Below are positions 43,405-52,800 of a DNA stretch of 64,000 nucleotides, in pieces (within the stretch, counting starts at the first letter, position 1; each line of letters starts with the position of its first letter). Origin of the DNA: Candidatus Manganitrophus morganii (GTDB lineage: Bacteria > Nitrospirota > Nitrospiria > SBBL01 > Manganitrophaceae); the NCBI GenBank assembly GCA_021651055.1, contig JAJHOH010000001.1, forward strand, positions 1,240,001 through 1,304,000, given 5' to 3'. Below the pieces are notes generated by a model. It was not told the DNA's origin and made no database searches. It saw only the letters and a list, made by a program, of their open reading frames with translations. The translations under genes were made by a program, and so were the position numbers.

Positions 43405-43434
43405 TTTACTTCTCTTTCGCACACGTATTATGAT
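43405..43434 (+). promoter_or_regulatory. Candidate promoter overlapping the CHASE-kinase start
   Basis: TTTACT (43405-43410), an 18-base spacer and TATGAT (43429-43434). It overlaps the ATG at 43430, so if real the true start is further down, for instance GTG at 43478. Confidence 0.35.
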
Positions 43435-46180
43435 GGGGGGTCCGTTGTCGATTAAGAACTTAAACCCCTTATATAAAGTGAACTTAAAAAATCAACTTCA
43501 TGCCGATCTAAAATCAAAAGAGCTCCCCTCTCATCGTACCTTCCTTCCCGGGTGGGTCCTCTTCATTGCGCTGGCCTTGACCGGCCTCGCGACGTGGTAT
43601 GTCTTCTCGCTCGCAGAGATCAAAGACCAAGAACGGTTTCAGAATATCGTTCAACGCTCCCAAAATACCATTGCCGTCCGCATTGAAACCTATATCGACG
43701 CACTTCGCGGGACCGCCGCTCTTTTCGCCGCGACCGGCAGGGCGGACCGAAAAACGTTTCACAACTACATTTCCAGACTCGAACTTCAGAGCCACTACCC
43801 CGGCATCCAGGGAATCGGCTACACAAAGCGGATCACATCCGATCAGACCGAGAAAGCCGTCGCCGAAATCCGAAAGGAGATCCCCGACTTCAAGATCTGG
43901 CCGGAGACTCCCCGCGACGAGGTTCATACCATCATTTACCTTGAACCGCAAAACCGCCGAAACCAAGCGGCGCTCGGTTATGACATGTTCACTGAACCGG
44001 TCAGCCGGGCCGCGATGGAGCGCGCCCGCGACACCGGCCTCGCCGCCACCTCCGGAAGAGTGACCCTGATTCAGGAAGTCGATCGTGAAAAGCAGGCCGG
44101 CTTTTTGATCTATCTTCCGATCTACGAACCGGGCGCCGTTATGGAGACGGTCGATCAACGAAGGGCGGCGCTGAACGGTTTTGTCTACAGCCCGTTTCGC
44201 GCCGACGACCTGCTGGTCGGCATTTTCGGCGGGGAGACAAACCCGCGTGTCGACTTCGAAGTCTTCGACGGTCTGGAGCCGCGCCCTGAGAATCTTCTCT
44301 ATCGCTCCAACGAGTCGAGCACCGGCAGCTATCGTCCTCGCTTTAGCACGATCACCCTGCTTAATGTCTGGGGAGAGACATGGACCTTAAACTTTACCAC
44401 CCGCCCTCCCTTTGATTTGAGTTCAGGAAGAGGGGTCGCTCCCTTTATCTTTATCGCCGGGCTACTGATCAGCATTACGCTCTTTGGCATCACGCGATCC
44501 CAAACGAAGGCGCGCGCGGCGGCCGATCGGAACGCGGCCGAGTTGGAAACATTGAATCAGGTGGCGATCAGCCTGTCGGCGGAGCTGGATCTACAAAAGC
44601 TGGTTCAGATCGTCACCGACGCCGGGACCAAGCTCAGCGGGGCGGCGTTCGGCGCCTTCTTCTATAACCTCATCGACTTAAAGGGAGAGACCTACACACT
44701 CTACACCCTCTCCGGTGTCCCGCGGGAGGCCTTCGCCAAATTTCCAATGCCGCGAAACACCGCCGTCTTCGGCCCCACCTTCCGAGGGGAGGGGGTGGTC
44801 CGGCTCGACGACGTCACAAAAGACCCCCGCTACGGGAAGAATGCCCCTTACGCTGGCATGCCGGAAGGGCATCTGCCGGTCAAAAGCTACCTGGCCGTTC
44901 CGGTCCTCTCGCCTTCCGGGACCGTCCTCGGCGGCCTCTTCTTCGGACACAGCGCCCCCGGCCGATTTACGGAGAGACACGAACGTCTTCTCCTCAGCGT
45001 CGCCTCCCATGCGGCGATCGCCATCGATAAGGCGCGCATCCTCGAATCGGCGGAACAGGAGCGGAAGAAAGCGGAAGAGAGCGAACAGCAATACCGGCTC
45101 CTGGCCGAGATCATGCCCCAGTTGGTCTGGACCTCTACACCGGATGGCCGGATCGATTGGTGCAATCAGAGATGGTACGAGGCGACCGGCATGACAATCG
45201 AAGAGGCGCTGCAGTCGGGCGGACTGAAGGCCATCCATCCCGACGACCGGCAGAGGACACGGGATCGATGGAAAACAGCCATCCTGACCGGCACCCCCCA
45301 CGAAGTCGAATTCCGCCTTCAAAGCCCTTTCGGGGGATACCGATGGTATCTCTCCCGGGGGCTTCCATTAAAGGACGCGAGCGGCCGGATCATCCGATGG
45401 TTCGGCACCTGCACCGACATCGACGACCGGAAACGGGCCGAAGCCGAAGCGCGGGAAGCCAGCCGCGTCAAGTCGGAGTTTGTGTCGAACGTCTCGCATG
45501 AACTCCGAACCCCGCTGAACGCCATCATCGGTTATTCGAGCCTTCTGCGGGACGAAATGTTCGGCGCGCTCATCGATGATCAAAAACAGCCGGTGGAGGG
45601 GGTCCTTAAAAACGGGAAGGAGCTTCTGAATCTCATCAACAATCTTCTCGATCTGTCGAAAATCGAATCGGGGAAGATGTCGATCGATCTGGAGAAGATC
45701 GACTTGGTCCCCCTGCTGGAGGAGATCGTCTCCGGGATGCAGCCGCTGATCGACGAAAAGTCGCTTTCGGTCGCGTACCGGATGACGCCGCTTCCAGAGA
45801 TCGAATCCGATCCGAATAAGCTGAAGCAGATCTTCGTCAACCTGATCTCAAATGCGATTAAATTTACCGAAAGGGGAGGGATCACCCTCCTGGCAACGGA
45901 GACGCCGGAAAAGGGAGGGATCGAAATCGCCGTCCAGGATACCGGCATCGGCATTCCGCCGGACGAGCTCGCCAGGATCTTCGACGCCTTTCATCAGGCC
46001 GACGCAACCTCCACGCGAAAATTCGGGGGGACGGGGCTCGGCTTGGCGATCGTGAAAGAATTGACCGGCCAGTTGAACGGCGGGATCGGCGTCGAAAGCG
46101 AACTGGACAAGGGAGCAACCTTCACCCTCTTTTTGCCTTATCGCTGGAAAGAGGGCAAGAACGGTCCGGAGAAGGAATAA
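43430..46180 (+). CDS. Membrane sensor histidine kinase (CHASE-GAF-PAS-HisKA-HATPase)
   Basis: A 916-residue protein. The first transmembrane helix (FLPGWVLFIALALTGLATWYVF) and second (GVAPFIFIAGLLISITLFGI, about 335-355) flank a periplasmic CHASE domain (IETYIDALRGTAALFAATG, HYPGIQGIGYTKRI, TEPVSRAAMERARDTG). A GAF domain (about 380-540), a PAS domain (about 555-670; DGRIDWCNQRWYEATGM), H-box SNVSHELRTPLNAIIG and catalytic domain (NLISNAIKFT, DTGIGIPPDEL, GTGLGLAIVKEL) follow. It senses an outside ligand, while GAF and PAS add inner signals. No partner regulator adjoins. The start is uncertain because a promoter-like element overlaps the first ATG. Confidence 0.92.
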   Translation: MMGGPLSIKNLNPLYKVNLKNQLHADLKSKELPSHRTFLPGWVLFIALALTGLATWYVFSLAEIKDQERFQNIVQRSQNTIAVRIETYIDALRGTAALFAATGRADRKTFHNYISRLELQSHYPGIQGIGYTKRITSDQTEKAVAEIRKEIPDFKIWPETPRDEVHTIIYLEPQNRRNQAALGYDMFTEPVSRAAMERARDTGLAATSGRVTLIQEVDREKQAGFLIYLPIYEPGAVMETVDQRRAALNGFVYSPFRADDLLVGIFGGETNPRVDFEVFDGLEPRPENLLYRSNESSTGSYRPRFSTITLLNVWGETWTLNFTTRPPFDLSSGRGVAPFIFIAGLLISITLFGITRSQTKARAAADRNAAELETLNQVAISLSAELDLQKLVQIVTDAGTKLSGAAFGAFFYNLIDLKGETYTLYTLSGVPREAFAKFPMPRNTAVFGPTFRGEGVVRLDDVTKDPRYGKNAPYAGMPEGHLPVKSYLAVPVLSPSGTVLGGLFFGHSAPGRFTERHERLLLSVASHAAIAIDKARILESAEQERKKAEESEQQYRLLAEIMPQLVWTSTPDGRIDWCNQRWYEATGMTIEEALQSGGLKAIHPDDRQRTRDRWKTAILTGTPHEVEFRLQSPFGGYRWYLSRGLPLKDASGRIIRWFGTCTDIDDRKRAEAEAREASRVKSEFVSNVSHELRTPLNAIIGYSSLLRDEMFGALIDDQKQPVEGVLKNGKELLNLINNLLDLSKIESGKMSIDLEKIDLVPLLEEIVSGMQPLIDEKSLSVAYRMTPLPEIESDPNKLKQIFVNLISNAIKFTERGGITLLATETPEKGGIEIAVQDTGIGIPPDELARIFDAFHQADATSTRKFGGTGLGLAIVKELTGQLNGGIGVESELDKGATFTLFLPYRWKEGKNGPEKE

Positions 46181-46195
46181 GACGACATCAACCCG

Positions 46196-46780
46196 CTAGG
46201 GGATGGCGAATGGGTTCCGGGAATAGGCGGCAGCCAGAATCATCACACCGACCAAAAAGGCAAGAAAGCTGGTCCCCCCTTTTTTTCGGAGGCGCTCTAA
46301 ATAGGCGGAGCGGTCAGGGACCGTCTCGCGCAGCTTATTGATCGTTGCGAGGCCGCGGCGCAAGTAAAGCCCGTTGGCGGCCACCCCCAGCGCGATCTGG
46401 ACAACCAGCAGCCCCGCCCAGGCGACGTCTGTGACCAGCAACACGGCGCGAGGGTCCTGCGCCGGATTGATGGCCCGGAAGAGATGTGCGAGGAAAAAAG
46501 AGACGAGGAGGTACGCGGCGAGAACGGCTGCCCCTACTAAGTAGAGCTTTCGCCAGAAGCACCAAGAGAGGCCGAAGAGGGCGGCCGCCCAGTTGAAGCT
46601 GGAGAAACGGGAGGCGCCGTCGAGAATGTGCGTCCAATGGGGGAGGTAGTAGTTCTCCGACGCTTCATCGGTATATCCTTTTCCGAGTGCGAATGCATTC
46701 AGCTCCTCGGCGGTAACCGGGTTTTGAGAAGCAACCCCGGGCGGGCTCGGCCAGCTTGCCGACGGTAATTCTTCAGGCAT
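46196..46780 (-). CDS. DUF2628 membrane protein
   Basis: A 194-residue protein from the ATG at 46780, preceded by GGAGAG; a TTG at 46783 is the alternative. The family mark FNWAAALFGLSWCFWRKLYLVGAAV appears near residue 65, with three or four helices to the C-terminus. The N-terminus is Ser/Pro-rich and cytoplasmic. DUF2628 proteins are small membrane proteins of unknown role, sometimes involved in envelope or stress functions. Convergent with the CHASE kinase, ending 16 bases from its stop. Confidence 0.85.
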   Translation of the reverse strand: MPEELPSASWPSPPGVASQNPVTAEELNAFALGKGYTDEASENYYLPHWTHILDGASRFSSFNWAAALFGLSWCFWRKLYLVGAAVLAAYLLVSFFLAHLFRAINPAQDPRAVLLVTDVAWAGLLVVQIALGVAANGLYLRRGLATINKLRETVPDRSAYLERLRKKGGTSFLAFLVGVMILAAAYSRNPFAIP

Positions 46781-46955
46781 CAATCTCTCCTTTTTTGTAA
46801 CCGCTGATGTTGATCTCCGTATAAAGTATTGAAGACCGTCGGATTTGTCAACCGCCGCCGAAACCGGACCGTTTCTTATTTGATCGATCAGAGGCCGAGG
46901 GAGGGATTCCTACCTGGGGACATCGGGCCCAGGCCGATAGGGTTCAAGCGCTTCT

Positions 46956-47948
46956 TTATTCACCCTCCTTCGAAGGCTGCTCGTCGAAGATCCGTCGGAT
47001 CACCTCCTCCACTTCGACCTCCTCCACCGAGAGGTCGTCGATCGGAAGTTGTCCGAGGAGACGGTGGGTGGTCTGGGCGATCTCCTTCTTCTTGACCTTC
47101 AAGACGGCGTGGTGCTCATCGAGCTCCACCACCCCTTCCTCCCCCGAGAGGACGGCGGCCGCTTGGGGAGAGGCGAATCGGATCTTGACCACCTTGTGGT
47201 CGATGTAACGCTGGGAGAGGTCGTTGAGCAATCCGTCATAGACGATCCGGCCGTGGTTGATCACCAAAACCCGCCGGCAAAGCTGTTCCACGTCGCGCAT
47301 GTAGTGGCTGGTCAGGAGGACCGTCGTCTTTTTGAGTCGATTGTATTCTTGTATGAAGCCTCGAATCTTCTCCTGAGAGATGACGTCGAGGCCGATCGTC
47401 GGCTCATCGAGAAAGAGAACCCGCGGCTGGTGCAAAAGCGCCGCGACCAGCTCGCATTTCATCCGCTGCCCCAGCGAGAGCTGCCGGACCGGCACATTGA
47501 GAAGCTCTTTGAGGTCGAGCAGCGAGACCATCTCGTCGAGCGTTTTCTGGAAGGCTTTCGGATCGACTTCGTAAATATCCCGGTTGAGCGCAAACGACTC
47601 CGCCGGCGGCAGGTCCCACCAGAGCTGATTCTTCTGACCCATCACGATGGCGAACCGTTGCTGATAGGCCCGCTTTCTCTCCCAGGGGACAAATCCCAAG
47701 ACGTGCGCCTCCCCGGAGGTCGGGTAGAGAATTCCGGAGAGCATTTTCAGGAGGGTCGTTTTCCCCGCGCCGTTCGGCCCGAGAAAACCGACCAGCTCCC
47801 CTTCTTCCAAGGAAAAGGAAACCGACTTGACCGCCTCGTTGTAAAACGCCTCGCGCCAGAAAAGCCCCTTGATCGAACCGAGAAGACCCGGCTCTTTCCG
47901 ATGGGTTTTAAAGGTTTTGGTCAGGTTTTTGACTTCGATGATCGGCAC
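46956..47948 (-). CDS. ABC-2-type transporter ATPase
   Basis: A 330-residue nucleotide-binding subunit. Walker A GPNGAGKTTLLK, the Q-loop region IVMGQKNQLWWDLP, signature LSLGQRMKCELVAALLHQP, Walker B VLFLDEPTIGLD and H-loop LLTSHYMRD are all present. The C-terminal tail carries an extra beta domain of the type found in ABC-2 exporters. The GTG at 47948 with AAGGATC upstream is preferred; an ATG at 47969 falls inside the inverted-repeat element. It works with the two permeases upstream (minus strand). Substrate unknown, but PF06182 permeases are associated with drug or polysaccharide export. Confidence 0.92.
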   Translation of the reverse strand: MPIIEVKNLTKTFKTHRKEPGLLGSIKGLFWREAFYNEAVKSVSFSLEEGELVGFLGPNGAGKTTLLKMLSGILYPTSGEAHVLGFVPWERKRAYQQRFAIVMGQKNQLWWDLPPAESFALNRDIYEVDPKAFQKTLDEMVSLLDLKELLNVPVRQLSLGQRMKCELVAALLHQPRVLFLDEPTIGLDVISQEKIRGFIQEYNRLKKTTVLLTSHYMRDVEQLCRRVLVINHGRIVYDGLLNDLSQRYIDHKVVKIRFASPQAAAVLSGEEGVVELDEHHAVLKVKKKEIAQTTHRLLGQLPIDDLSVEEVEVEEVIRRIFDEQPSKEGE

Positions 47949-47964
47949 TCTAGATCCTTCCGTA

Positions 47965-48097
47965 GTCATTCCCGCGAAAGCGGGAATCCAGTCATTTGTC
48001 TTCGCATTACGAAACCTCTTCTGATGCTGGCCAAGATATAGACCGCCGGCTGTTTAAACATCTCAAACCTCTGGATTCCCGCTTTCGCGGGAATGAC
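47965..48097. mobile_element. MITE-like element with 27-bp perfect inverted ends inside the ABC operon
   Basis: The left end (47965-47991, beginning GTCATTCCCGCGAAAGCGGG) has an exact inverted copy at 48071-48097. Each end is itself a hairpin (CCCGC/GCGGG). The inner ~80 bases are unrelated AT-richer DNA. This REP/MITE form is common in bacteria. It lies between permease and ATPase genes and may alter their expression ratio. One copy in the window; mobility is inferred. Confidence 0.75.
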
Positions 48098-48109
48098 GAA
48101 TCAAAGGTC

Positions 48110-48958
48110 TTAACTGCTGGCCGAGCTGTAGTGGTGCAGGCTCCAGTTCCAAACGACGAGCGCCAACGACAACGAGATGACCGTCACGCCGATGGTCAGT
48201 CCGATCAACGCGGGATCGGCCCGGCCGGTGAGGACCGAGGCGGGGACCGTCGCGATGAGGCTGCTCGGAACGATGAAAGTAAAGAACGCCTTCCCCAAAC
48301 CGCGATAAATCTCCCGCGGGTAACGGGCGGTGTCCATGAAGTAATAGACAATCGTATTCAGCTCCTGCGACTTCACCAGCCAGAAGACGGCGCTGTTGAT
48401 CATCAGGGAGAAGGCATAATAAAGCAGAAGCGAGACGGCGATCATCAACAGATAGAGCGGAATGCTGCTCCAGGTCGCGTTCTCCAGATGGGCGAAGCCA
48501 TACGCCACGAGCGCAAACCCCATCAGCCCCTCTCCCAGACTCTCCGTCAGCGAAACATGCCGGAAGGCGAGATGGGCATTCGCCGCCATGGGAGAAGTCA
48601 GCATCGCATCGAACCGCCCGGTCCGGACGTAATCCCCCAGCTCCAGAAACCCCTGCCGAAAGGTCAGGTAGGCGATCTCGCGGACCACCCCGACGCTCCC
48701 GACCAGGACCATCGTCTGATGAAAGGTCCATCCGCCGATCGTCTCCACGTTCGCATAGAGGATCGCGAAGAAGACGACGTTCACCCCCATGAAGAAGAGG
48801 TCCATGATGACGGCGATGACGAAATTCGCCCGGTAGATCATCTCGTTCTTCAGGTTGTGGACCAGAAACGACCGATAGAGAAAAAGGTAGCGGCGAAGCG
48901 ACCGGATCAGACCCTGTTTTGACGGTTGCGTTTTCACTTCAGTGGCCGACCGCTTCAT
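48110..48958 (-). CDS. ABC-2-type permease (PF06182-like), second subunit
   Basis: A 282-residue membrane protein with about six helices (ANFVIAVIMDLFFMGVNVVFFAILY, LYLLMIAVSLLLYYAFSLMI, FTFIVPSSLIATVPASVL, ALIGLTIGVTVISLSLALVVW). A short Lys/Arg-rich N-terminus and YRSFLVHNLKNEMIYRANF are typical of the ABC2_membrane_6 family. Its start overlaps the preceding permease by 20 bases. Together they form the heterodimeric channel for the ATPase downstream. Confidence 0.9.
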   Translation of the reverse strand: MKRSATEVKTQPSKQGLIRSLRRYLFLYRSFLVHNLKNEMIYRANFVIAVIMDLFFMGVNVVFFAILYANVETIGGWTFHQTMVLVGSVGVVREIAYLTFRQGFLELGDYVRTGRFDAMLTSPMAANAHLAFRHVSLTESLGEGLMGFALVAYGFAHLENATWSSIPLYLLMIAVSLLLYYAFSLMINSAVFWLVKSQELNTIVYYFMDTARYPREIYRGLGKAFFTFIVPSSLIATVPASVLTGRADPALIGLTIGVTVISLSLALVVWNWSLHHYSSASS

Positions 48959-49727
48959 ATCGTTTGATCCCCCGATTCAAAACAAACCGCAGAAAGAGGT
49001 AAAGGCCGACCGACCAGGCCAGCGCCCCCATCAGCCCCGTGACCGGATGGGCCTCCTTTTCCAGAAAGATCTGGCTGGGAAAGAAGGCAAGATACCGAAA
49101 CGGCAAAACGTTGGCGATCGCTTCAATCGCCTTCGGAAAGAGATCGAGCGGCAGCAATGCCCCGGCGAAAAAGAAGACGATGTATTGCAGCATGTATTTG
49201 AACGCGTTCGCCTGCACCAGCCAAAACGCGAGGAGGGCGATCGCAAAGTCGAACTCGAACGCCAGGACCATCCCGAGCAGCAATGAAAGAAAAAAGAAGA
49301 GGTAGGTCGATGGCCGCGACGGGATCGAGATGTAATCGATGAGGATAAACGAGAGCAGGCCGACCCCCAACGCCACCATCAGCCCCTCGAAGACCTTCCA
49401 GGAGAGGTTGAGGGTGAACCAATAGTGCAGGTAGTTGACCGGCCGGATGAGAAAGCTGGAGAAGGTCCCCTCCCGAATCTGGTCGACGATCTCCCAACTA
49501 GCGTAAGAGAGGACCGCGCTGCTGATGATCAGCTGCAGCAGGTAGTAGGTGATGAGGTCCGGGAGGGAGTAGTCGCCGAGGCGGCCTTCGCTTTGATAGA
49601 TGGCGTTCCAGAGATAGAGGAGGACGCCGATCCGGAGGATGTTTCCGAGGACGGAGATAAACGTCGGCCCCCGATATTGCAGGGCGTTCTGCCAATTGAC
49701 CCAAAAAACCGTCCAGTACTTTCGCAT
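48939..49727 (-). CDS. ABC-2-type permease (PF06182-like), first subunit
   Basis: A 262-residue membrane protein of the ABC2_membrane_6 family. It has the early YWTVFWVNWQNALQYRG segment, then DLITYYLLQLIISSAVLSY, a re-entrant-like EGTFSSFLIRPVNYLHYW, and helices to LAWSVGLYLFLRFVLNRGIKRYE. First gene of a minus-strand operon (permease, permease, ATPase). It overlaps the next permease gene by 20 bases, showing coupled translation. Confidence 0.9.
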   Translation of the reverse strand: MRKYWTVFWVNWQNALQYRGPTFISVLGNILRIGVLLYLWNAIYQSEGRLGDYSLPDLITYYLLQLIISSAVLSYASWEIVDQIREGTFSSFLIRPVNYLHYWFTLNLSWKVFEGLMVALGVGLLSFILIDYISIPSRPSTYLFFFLSLLLGMVLAFEFDFAIALLAFWLVQANAFKYMLQYIVFFFAGALLPLDLFPKAIEAIANVLPFRYLAFFPSQIFLEKEAHPVTGLMGALAWSVGLYLFLRFVLNRGIKRYEAVGH

Positions 49728-49817
49728 CGGGGCAATTATAACTGATCGAGGGCGGGAGGTCTACGGCTTAGGCACCAAAAGGAAGTCAAAAGGGACGAAC
49801 ACTTCAGGAAGCTTACT

Positions 49818-52800
49818 CTATAGCCCTAGCAAGGCGAAGTTGGCCTGCACCGATTTCGCCGCATTCATGTTAACCGTACAGATACCTTCGTTTACACTGT
49901 CACAGCCAGACCAACTAATGTCAGAGCCCAGGTCAGGCGCCGCCGTCAGTGTAACGGTACCAGCCTCAAAATCCGCCTGGCATGTCGATCTACAATTAAT
50001 ACCGATAGGATCGCTGGTGACCGTGCCGCCGCCGGTCCCCCCGATTGTGACGGTGAGTGAGAATGTTTGCAGGGTGAATGTCGCCGTTACCGATTTCGCT
50101 TCATTCATGTTAACGGTACAAGAAGTCCCGTTTACGCTGTCGCAACCCAACCAACGGGTAAAGTCAGATCCCGTATTAGGTACTGCCATCAGTATAACTG
50201 TCCCGGATTCAAAATCAGCCTGGCAGCCCGGTTTACAATTGATTCCATTCGGATCGCTGGTAACTATTCCGATCCCTGACCCAATGACAGTGACGTTGAG
50301 TGGGAATACCTGAAGAGGAGTCGTCGCACTGGCAATATTCGAATAAGCACTGAGGTTCCCCGCCACATCTGTAGCCTGTACCCGATAGCTGTAACTGGTA
50401 CCGGCTGTCAGCCCAGTGTCGTTGTAGCTGGGAACCGTTGCTAACGAGGTATTAACACGGGCAAAGTTGCTGCACCCTGCTCCTTGGCAACGCTCAATCC
50501 AATAACCGTTAATCCCGATATTGTCCGTTGACGCAGTCCAAGAGAGATTAATTTGGCTACTATTGGCAGCAGCGGCTGTCAGGTTTGACGGCGCGGTCGG
50601 AGAAACCGTGTCCGGTGTTGTGGCTACCGCTATATTGGAATAAGCGCTTAAATTTCCTTCCGCGTCGGATGCCTGCACTTGGTAGCGATAAGTAGTGGCT
50701 GGTGTCAATCCGGTGTTGCTGAAAGTAGTGTTGCCAACCAAAGAGGCGTTGACCCGAGCAAAGTTGGTGCACGCGACTCCGGTGCAGCGCTCGATCCAGT
50801 AGCCGGTAACTCCCACAGTGTCCGTGGAGGCAGCCCAGGAAAGATTAATCTGGCTACCGCTCTCCGCAGTTGCATTAAGATTGGCCGGAACAGAAGGAGA
50901 AGTTGTGTCATCGGTTGTAAATGTGAAATCACCGCTTGTGGCTAAGTTGCCCGCTGAATCTTTGCTCAGAACCCGGTAGTGATACAACGTTGAAGGGGAA
51001 AGACCCGACAGTGCAACCGTGTGGCTTGTGACCATCGCCGTATTGAGGTTGGTGATGTTGCCATAGGAAGTTGTCGTTCCATACTCTACTTGGGAATCGG
51101 AAGCCTCATTTGTTGCCCAGCTAATGGTCGCACCGGTTTCCGTAATACTCCCAGAGACCACATTAGAGATCGTGGGCGGTGTAGTATCAAGTGTTGTCGC
51201 GTTAACGACCGTCGAAAAAGGGCTAAGGTTTTCTGCGGCGTCTGCAGCCTGCACCCGGTAGCGGTAGGTAGTAGCCGGGGTCAAACCGGTGTTATTGAAA
51301 GTGGTAGCGATCACCAACGTTCCGTTGACTCGAACAAAGTTGGTACACGTTGCTCCGGTGCAACGCTCAATCCAGTAGCCGCTGACTCCCACATTATCCG
51401 TGGAGGCCGTCCAGGAAAGATTGATCTGGGTGCCACTCGCTGGCGTCGCAATCAGATCTGTTGGCGCAGTCGGCGCAGCCGTGTCAAGTGTTGTAGCCGT
51501 TGCAATATTCGAGAAACTGCTCAGCCTTCCTGCCGCATCGACGGCCCGCACCCGATAGCGGTAGGCAGTGCCGTTGGTTAAGCCGGTGTTGTTGAAGCTG
51601 GTGCCGGTTGCTGTGCCAATCTGGGTAAAGGCAGTGGTGCAGCTTGTTGTTCCAGGGCAGCGCTGTATCTGATAACCGGTAACTCCCACATTGTCGGTTG
51701 AAGGGTTCCAGGAGAGATTGATCTGGGTGCCGCTGATTACCGTGGCGGTCAAACCCGTCGGGGTGGACGGATTAACTGTGTCGGGTGTTGTCGCGTTCAC
51801 GATGGCAGAAAAAGGACTGAGATTTCCTGCGGCATCTGCCGCTTGTACCCGGTAGCGATAGGTGGCAGCGGATGTTAAGTCAAGGTTATTGAAAATCGTA
51901 GCAGCTACCAAGGAGGTGTTGACCCGAGCAAAGTTAGTACACGTTGCTCCGGTGCAACGCTCGATCCAATAACCGCTGACTCCCACATTGTCCGTGGAAG
52001 CGGTCCAGGACAAATTTATTTGGGTGCCGCTGGCGGGCGTCGCGGTCAGATTTGTCGGTGCAGACGGAGCAACAGTGTCCAATGTCGATGCTGTCGCAAT
52101 ATTAGAGAAAGGACTCAGGTTTCCTGCCGCGTCTTCGGCCTGTACCCGGTAACGATAGACAATTCCTGATGCCAAACCGGTATCGCTAAAATTGGTATCG
52201 GTTGTCAAGGAAGTATTGATCCGAGAAAAATTGGTGCAGCCTGTTCCTTCACAACGTTCAATCCAATAGCCGTTCGTACCGACATTATCGATCGAGAAAA
52301 TCCAGGAAAGATCGATTTGAGTGGCACTGGCAACCGAGGCGATTAAATTCGAAGGAGCCGCCGGCGCCTGGGTGTCACTGAATGCGACCGTGACCACACT
52401 ATATGCTTCCAGGGTGAAAGTGCATGAGGTCGTCGCGCTTGTGCAGTCTCCACTGAACCCGGCAAAGGTAGAACCCGTTTCGGCAACCGCCGTCAGCGTC
52501 ACCTGACTTCCAGTTGGAAACGGCGTGGTACAGGTGGTACCACAATTGATTCCCGGAAGATCACTTGTTACACCTCCATCTCCACTTTTTTGAACGGTCA
52601 GAACATGCTCCGCCTGGTCCCGCTCCCCATTCTGCGTCGCCACGTAAAAGAGGGCCTCAGGTGAAGCATTCGGATCCAGCTCTAAAATCTGCGTCGGTGA
52701 GGCGTCCCCACTCTTCTGATCCGCCTGATGCCACACCCGGATCTCGGTTCCCGCCAGATTGAGAGCCATGAACACATTGCTGGCCAAGGCCACCGCCGAG

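Noticed and set aside
47049-48041. 330-codon frame opposite the ABC ATPase
   Set aside because: Antisense to Walker and signature motifs.
50310-52375. CRISPR-like regular repetition
   Set aside because: Period is about 285 bases and the repeats code for Fn3 domains in one frame; no short direct repeats with unique spacers.
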